Positions 58,150 through 64,000 of a stretch of DNA of 64,000 nucleotides are shown in pieces (the stretch's first letter is position 1; each line of letters opens with the position of its first letter). This stretch comes from Lepturacanthus savala (taxonomy: Eukaryota; Chordata; Actinopteri; Scombriformes; Trichiuridae). The stretch covers positions 18,133,356 to 18,197,355 of the forward strand of contig CM060470.1 of the NCBI GenBank assembly GCA_030544235.1, written 5' to 3'. Under the pieces are notes generated by a model. The model searched no databases. It was not told where the DNA came from and saw nothing but the letters and a program-made list of their open reading frames with translations. A program made the translations under genes and the position numbers.

Positions 58150-58710
58150 ACAAAATACTCAGATCCTTTACTTAGGTAAAAGTAGAAAAGTAAAAGTCCT
58201 GCATTTAAAAACAAAAAGGTGACTTCTATAAAAGTACAGAACTATTCAGCATCAGCAAAATGTATCGCATCCACTGAAAAAAATGAAAGTGAAAGTGAAA
58301 AGTGAAAATATCCTGCATTTGGTACAATAAATCTTATATTGAGTAGAATGAAGTTATTATTATTTATTATGAATGATCTTAATCCAATAACTTTGCTTGT
58401 TTAAAGTTATTTTTTCTTGATTGTACTTTTTATCATGTTTTTGTTTTATCTCATCTTTTTAAATTAAATGAAAAAAAAAAACTAAACTATCTGCCAAAGG
58501 AATTCCAAAATAATTCTACTCAATTTTACCAAAATCAAGATATTTTTACCTAATAAGATTTTATGTTTTTGCAGCATTTGTTTGTTCAATAAAATAAAAT
58601 AAAACAACAATTTAGAGCCTAACGATATTAAATTGCATGTGAAAAGAAATTAGTAGAAAGTCCCTAAAACTGCACTGAAGTACATTAGTTGAGTAAATAT
58701 ACTTAGCCGA
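58150..58710 (-). repeat. composite: inverted AAGTACATTTACT-type repeat with nested MITE-like block
   Basis: CAAAATACTCAGATCCTTTA, with TTAGGTAAAAGTAGAAAAGTA (58155-58200) and AAGTACATTAGTTGAGTAAA (58678-58698), is the inverse of the 38826-39373 family. Between them, 58275-58576 (CCACTGAAAAAAATG ... CAAGATATTTTTACCTAATAAGA, ending TTTTTGCAG) is a relative of 12020-12302. The order suggests insertion of one into the other. Confidence 0.5.
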
Positions 58711-60279
58711 CTGTTTAGAAATGTAATTTCTACATGAACAAATAGCACAATTTAAATATAAAGTTTTAAACTTTAAAGAGGTTTCCTTTCCTCATGTGCT
58801 GGCAGCAGAGCCTGGGTGGCCGACATCAGTTCGGACGAACCCTTACGCCGATATTGTTAAAAGGAAAACCTTGGTGGTGAGACCCGTTTTTGGTCTAAAC
58901 TTATCAGCGTATGGTTTTGACGTGTCTGCCAGAGACCTCACAGACTGCGCTCGCAACAACTGAGAAACCTGGAGGCCCAAGGAAAAAGCCTCGGTCAAGG
59001 CCGACCATGACAGCTGGCATGCCACGAGGCCTAAAACAATACACATTCTGTCCCTCCTGACGGCCATCAGTACACACTTGTCCGGTCACGGCAGGGAAGA
59101 ACACACGCTCGCCCTGACATCTCCAGACAGCGAAAAATAAACGGACAGATGGAAAAAGAAGACACATAATGAATACCAGTGGTCTGAGAGAAAAGGAAAA
59201 CTGATCTCCCTCTTCATCACACAGAACCATGTCTACACGCCGGGCCGGGTGTCATTGTGTAATAAAGATCTCGCAAGCTCTTCTCAGTCAAGACCATGTG
59301 CAGGCTCCCCGAGTGTCACTGGAGAGTTCGCTCCAGCACCATGAAAGTACTGGCCGCAGATCATTAAAATACCTTCGAGAATATGGGATTCTTATCAAAT
59401 AATATGAACCACATTGCTCCGCTTTTCCCCCTGCGTACACAGCGAGCGGGTTCGGGGTTAGTGTAGATATCTCTACCTTTTCAAGTGCTCTTTGAAGTCT
59501 GGGCCTCGAAAAAAGTGCCTGGGAAAGTGGAAAAAAAACTTTATACCCAATACAGCGTAGCCCTGGCTTCTGTAAAAGGTCGTGGCCTCACTGTGCTGTG
59601 TGTAGCGTTTGATCTGGATGGTGTGAGCACAGCAAACAAAAGTAATGTATATGTTACAGTAAAAAAAAGTGTTCTCCCTGAAGATGGAGTCACGTTCAGA
59701 ACGAGGATTTTCCTTTTTTTTTCTTTTCAGAGCTTTAAATGTTATTTAACAAGAGGAGAATCCCAGAACAGCAGAGAAGTTTAGACGGTTTCGCCTGACA
59801 AAGTCCTTTAGTCTATATTTGCTTAAACCTGCAAAAAAACAAAACAAAGTTGTAAATTTAACATTTTCCTTTTGTTACTTTAATTTAAAGTTTTGTGACA
59901 TTTTTCTTAAACCTATAAACCAAAGTGATATATATAGCAGTGCCAGCTTACTATAAAAGTGTATTTATTAGGCTATTTTATGTTAATAATTTGTTTGAGA
60001 ATATAATGCTTTTGACAGAACATTTGAGATGTTCCATACCAGAAGTTTTAAATAAAAGAAAGTTTGTCTTCTTGAACTGAAACCAGGTGAAGTCGTAGAA
60101 ATTCATGAACATCTACAGCAATACATTCAATCTTTGCAACCAGGAATCATCAATCAATCTGGTGATTATTTTATTTTTTTTGGTATTTTATATATATTTA
60201 CTTGTTTTATTGTGTTTCTTTCTCATTGCAAAACATATAAATATTGTAAGCATGCTATAAATATGAGCTAAATCATATG
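58711..60279. other. non-coding stretch with single-copy-looking core
   Basis: 58790-59480 is GC-richer than its surroundings and has no visible repeat. A 108-codon minus-strand open frame within it (58904-59230) has no recognised family. Confidence 0.45.
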
Positions 60280-60350
60280 AAATATGTGTTGGAGCTTCAA
60301 CAGGGGAACCTCAGAAATGGATCAATAAAGTTGTATCTAATCTAATCTAT
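60280..60350 (+). repeat. LINE-type 3' tail
   Basis: AACAGGGGAACCTCAGAAAT, then GGATCAATAAAGTTGTATC and repeated TAATCTAATCT, is typical of the 3' end of fish LINE/SINE insertions that close in short tandem repeats. Confidence 0.5.
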
Positions 60351-62027
60351 TAAAATGTAATTGAATGTAATCTCTTACAGTAAAGTGTATTAAAAACACC
60401 AATATTGGGCTAAAATAAATATTTCTTAAATTGATTTTTATCATTATTATTTTCAGTCAGCAGGACACATTGGTGGTTACAAGTGGCAGAAATGTAAAAC
60501 TATAAAAAAAAAAAAAAATTGTTAACAATAAAAATGTAATTTTGTTGAAAAACAATAGAAAAGTTGCATATTATTGTTTTATATTAGTAAGTATTATGAG
60601 CCAAGTATTGTGGAATTAAGAAACGTGAATTATTACATAACATATCCCAAAAGATGGTTTTCAAATTAAAAAAATTCTGCGCTGCACATCAGTGACTTGT
60701 TGCCTCTGGTTGGATTCAGTTTAATCATGTATCTATGGCGTAAACAGGTCCGGCCTCACGCCGTTGTCTGTCTTTGACATTTCCCTCTGACGTTTTCAGT
60801 CACGCCGCCTCTGAATTCCTCCCGCATGGCTCACACTCCTCAGCTTCTGGGCCAAGCTGGATCCCCGGGGGCCCATCTTCGGGAGGAAATTATTTTTCAT
60901 TGCCCCCAAAGCACTGCAACTCTCGCCAGTTTGGCCCCCGTCTCCCTCGTGCTTGTCTGCAGGTTGCGAGGCCAAAACCTCCTCCTGCCCGTGAGGGGGC
61001 AGTGTGAGGTCACAACCCTTCAGTCCTCCATCCAGGGCCTTCGCTGCCTCCATGGAACCAGGCTGGTTTGTATATTATCCCAAACGTGCTCTACGAACAC
61101 CGGGAGCAGGATGCCCTGACACTGCCGGGGCCTTAAAGTGATATACCACCTACTGAATTACATTCTGTGATGTTAATCCCATAATCAGGAGGTTTGAATA
61201 CATCCACTATTTCACTGACATGTCATGAGTTTCGCTTTGAGTATGCGGTGACTCATCAAACTGGCGAGGTGGCTCCAGCATTTCAGGTGACTCAGCAGGA
61301 AATCCGCTGACATTATTGATCACAGGAACTGAGCCCTATGCCAAAATGTTTTGCTCATTTCCACAAGAAGACACCCTTAAGTAATTTTCCTCCGCGAGAC
61401 AGAAGCTTAGAGTCAGAGAGGAGGAAGAGGAGGAGGAGGAGGAGAAGAGGACTTAGACGGGATGGGAGGAAAGATGAAGAGAGGGCGTTGATGGAGGGAA
61501 AAGTTTGGTGGAGCGGGACAGATGCTCAACCTGGAATCCAGCATCAAGGGGAGAGTGACAAGTGTCTTTTCCTGGCTTCCAGTTTCTTCCTTTTGTGTCT
61601 TCCGTCTCCCTTTGTTTCCTCCTCCGTTTCACTTTTTTTTCCTCATTCTTCCCACCCCCTCTCCCTCCTTCCCTCCCCTTTTCCAACTGTTGAAACACAA
61701 TGAATCATTGATTCTTTTTCTCTCATGGATGCATTTTCCAGCTCCTGGGAATCTAATTTCCTGTTTCTGCTCCTGACAACTGATTGGTGTTTATGTTTAG
61801 CAATCTGTTTCATATAACTTTTTTTTGTTTGCCTTTATTTCTTCTTTCCTGCACACCACCACTTTCCCTCTTTTTTCCCTTTTTTTCTGTTGTGTTTTGC
61901 TCTTGTCTATACAAAATGTACCAAGATTAGGCTGACTGAAGGATACATTTGGGTCCTTGGCAGCAGTTAAACCAGTTACACCTACAGTTTAAGCCATTCA
62001 ATCCAATCCAAACATCCATACTCGTGA

Positions 62028-62030
<3 letters not shown>
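60351..62030. other. non-coding stretch
   Basis: 60760-61130 is GC-rich and single-copy-looking. (GAG)n-like purine repeats lie at 61417-61450. A pyrimidine-rich tract lies at 61570-61690. No gene is recognised. Confidence 0.5.

Positions 62031-62103
<73 letters not shown>
62031..62103. repeat. (GT)n microsatellite
   Basis: An uninterrupted GT alternation of about 36 units. Confidence 0.97.
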
Positions 62104-62104
<1 letters not shown>

Positions 62105-63545
62105 GGAGGTGGGGGGGGACTGTCTCAAATGGAAAAAGCACATTACTGCGGGATGGAGTTTGAACTTCCTTCGCTCCTCACACTGGAGCCGGTAAAGCCT
62201 TGTTCGATGAACTGTTATCGATATTGATGTCACAAAAACATCCTGCTCATTGCCATTTGTCCAGCTGACAAACGGTGAGGCCAAAATTATGCTCTGTAAA
62301 AGCACTTAAGAATTAAACCTCAATAGTTGCATTTCCATTAACATATTTTAATGCATTTTGGAAAGTTTAATGGAAAAATTTGACAAATTTCAAAATAAAT
62401 TAATGAATGTCAACATGTAATGTAAGTTTATGAGCTGAACATGAGATGAAACAATTTAATTCATTTAACAATTCACCTTTCCTGTTCATTCAAATAATAT
62501 GCATTTCTTTGCATATTTCTGGAACATGACCAACACTGTTTGATATAAAGGAACTATTACAGCTTAACTGATTAAAGCAATTTCCTGAAGATCTCTCCAT
62601 TTTTCTCATACAAATTTGTCTAGACTCTCAACAGTAACATTTTACTTTACATAGAAGCAAATTGTGCGAGTGTTCAAACTGTGAAATTAGAAGTTTAGTG
62701 TCACTATAGGGCCTGGTAAGTTTTTTTCCGTCCACTAACATGGGGAAAGGAGCGGCTGTAAAATGGTGGCAGATATCAGATAGAAACAGCTACAGGGCAC
62801 AAAACAGAACTGTAATCCACTCATTGTGTGTTTGTTGCTCTTTCTCAGAGTGTAAAGTTAGTAAGTGTCATCCCGCAGGTAGTGTAAGGTCAGAGGTCAA
62901 TCATAGCTGCTTTTATTAGAGACTTTACGTTTCTTCTGCCGAGCGAGTGGAATGGAGCTTTCTGCGGAAGAACAAATGAACTCAGATTGAATCAGTTTAC
63001 ACTTAGGATAAGGAACATAATTCAATTAAAACCTCATCAAAGTTGGACTTTCTTTACTTTATTTATCTGGGAAGGATTTGCTGAGCAGATGTGCTGTATT
63101 TCAGCAACACTCTGCTCCACTTTAACACAGATACCTGCGAGCAGAACCTCATTGTTCTATTTCTGCTGCTCCACTTGGGAAACTAGAGACTAAGTCTTGT
63201 GTGGTGTTTGTTATTACGTTACACTACACAGGTTTTTAAAACAATATGACCAAAACAATCTATGTACAAAACCTTAATAGGTGTTTTTTATGTCAATTAC
63301 AAGCAATATAGACAGCATATATAGTTATGTGTATGTAAGTTCAGGGTTTAACACAGCGGTTTCTAGTAAAGGCAGCTAACTCTACAACAAATGCCCCCCG
63401 CCTCGCCTACGTCCATCCGAGAAAAAAAAATCCACATCCCCATATATATAGTAGTGTAATACCTCTCAAAAACCACACACTAAGATGTTAACTACCACTT
63501 TATTCCTCATGCTAACACATGCTACTATGGACCGTAGCTGACATC
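62104..63545. other. non-coding stretch
   Basis: AT-rich with nothing recognisable beyond short A-tracts. Confidence 0.5.
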
Positions 63546-63547
63546 AA

Positions 63548-63800
63548 AACAGCAAACTTAAGTTTTTTTGCCCCTATGCGACCTGTATCTGATCTTTTAA
63601 TGTCTTTACAACACAGATCTGATTTTTTCAAATGCGGCCCAGGCCACTTGGATATTCTGTCCTAGGAGCAACACATATCTGATCTTTTGATATACAACTT
63701 CAGTCTGAACGGCTAGGTCACCTTCATTTGACCTACACGTCATCAACAAGAAACAAGCTGCACTATTCTGCGCTGAAGTAGGCAGAAGCAGGAAGAAAAT
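63548..63800. repeat. probable dispersed repeat
   Basis: CGACCTGTATCTGATCTTTT, then ACACAGATCTGATTTTTTCAA and CAGTCTGAACGGCTAGGTCA, resembles a hAT-like fish repeat with ATCTGAT blocks and a 'AGTCTGAACGGC' motif. Its right border is uncertain. Confidence 0.4.
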
Positions 63801-64000
63801 AAATCATGGCCAAAAAATAATCTTGTCCTTAAAACAAATGAGTTGTACATGTGCTGGCTCCTGTAGGACAGCAACTTTGAAATCACCACTCACTGTTAGC
63901 GTCCCTGTTTACATCCGTAAACACTGAGCACGTTTGCTGCATGGCCTCGCAAAAACATTGGTTTTCACAAAAAAAAATCTAACTGAGCATTAAGGCCTGC

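Noticed and set aside
30421..64000. Search by eye for TWIST2 (bHLH) or HDAC4 exons expected from human gene order
   Set aside because: No bHLH or deacetylase-like sequence was found in any frame longer than 60 codons. Short exons could be missed, but none is supported.
1..64000. tRNA, rRNA, CRISPR or other structural RNA genes
   Set aside because: No intact A-box/B-box pair with cloverleaf potential, no rRNA-like sequence and no spaced direct-repeat array was seen. The 22.2-kb tandem array has no unique spacers.

Overview
This window is vertebrate nuclear DNA, almost certainly from a ray-finned (teleost) fish and probably a percomorph. The sequence is AT-rich. Its genes are split into short exons with GT/AG borders, separated by introns of hundreds to thousands of bases. 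Dinucleotide microsatellites are long, and there are many decayed DNA transposons of fish type (hAT, Tc1/mariner, piggyBac and their short non-autonomous derivatives). No bacterial, phage or CRISPR features are present. Assignments rest on reading translations and splice sites by eye; no database search was possible.

Left part (1-16.3 kb, + strand): the 3' half of TRAF3IP1 (IFT54/MIP-T3). Seven coding exons are recognisable (804-15756); the 5' half lies outside the window. They encode about 271 C-terminal residues: a Ser/Ala/Pro/Arg-rich linker, an acidic stretch, and the conserved C-terminal coiled coil that in other vertebrates joins the IFT-B ciliary transport complex through IFT20. An 11-kb intron and a 2-kb intron interrupt it. 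Two AATAAA signals lie about 0.55 kb after the stop.

Middle (16.3-30.4 kb): a 5.5-kb intergenic stretch, then complete ASB1 on the + strand (five coding exons, 22124-29830; 349 codons). It is an ankyrin-repeat protein with a C-terminal SOCS box, a substrate receptor of Elongin B/C-Cullin 5 ubiquitin ligases. TRAF3IP1 followed by ASB1 in the same orientation is the arrangement known from human 2q37, which supports both names. The first intron of ASB1 opens with an unusual 12-unit minisatellite that repeats the exon-1 splice donor itself, plus an AP-1-like heptamer. Introns 3 and 4 carry well-delimited DNA-transposon derivatives.

Right part (30.4-64 kb): no protein-coding exon is recognisable. 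It contains a decayed hAT (ZMYM1-like) transposase, a Tc1 transposase fragment, a piggyBac transposase C-terminus, several MITE/SINE-like fragments, long (AC)n, (GT)n, (AT)n arrays, and single-copy-looking segments that may be conserved non-coding DNA. In human the next genes are TWIST2 and HDAC4; neither is visible here, so this may be the start of their regulatory desert.

The two genes are not known to work in one pathway: one is a ciliary transport subunit, the other an E3 ligase adaptor. The most unusual signals are the donor-duplicating minisatellite in ASB1 intron 1, a perfect 22-bp-stem hairpin at 53401-53450, and the tandem piggyBac termini near 49.2-49.7 kb.
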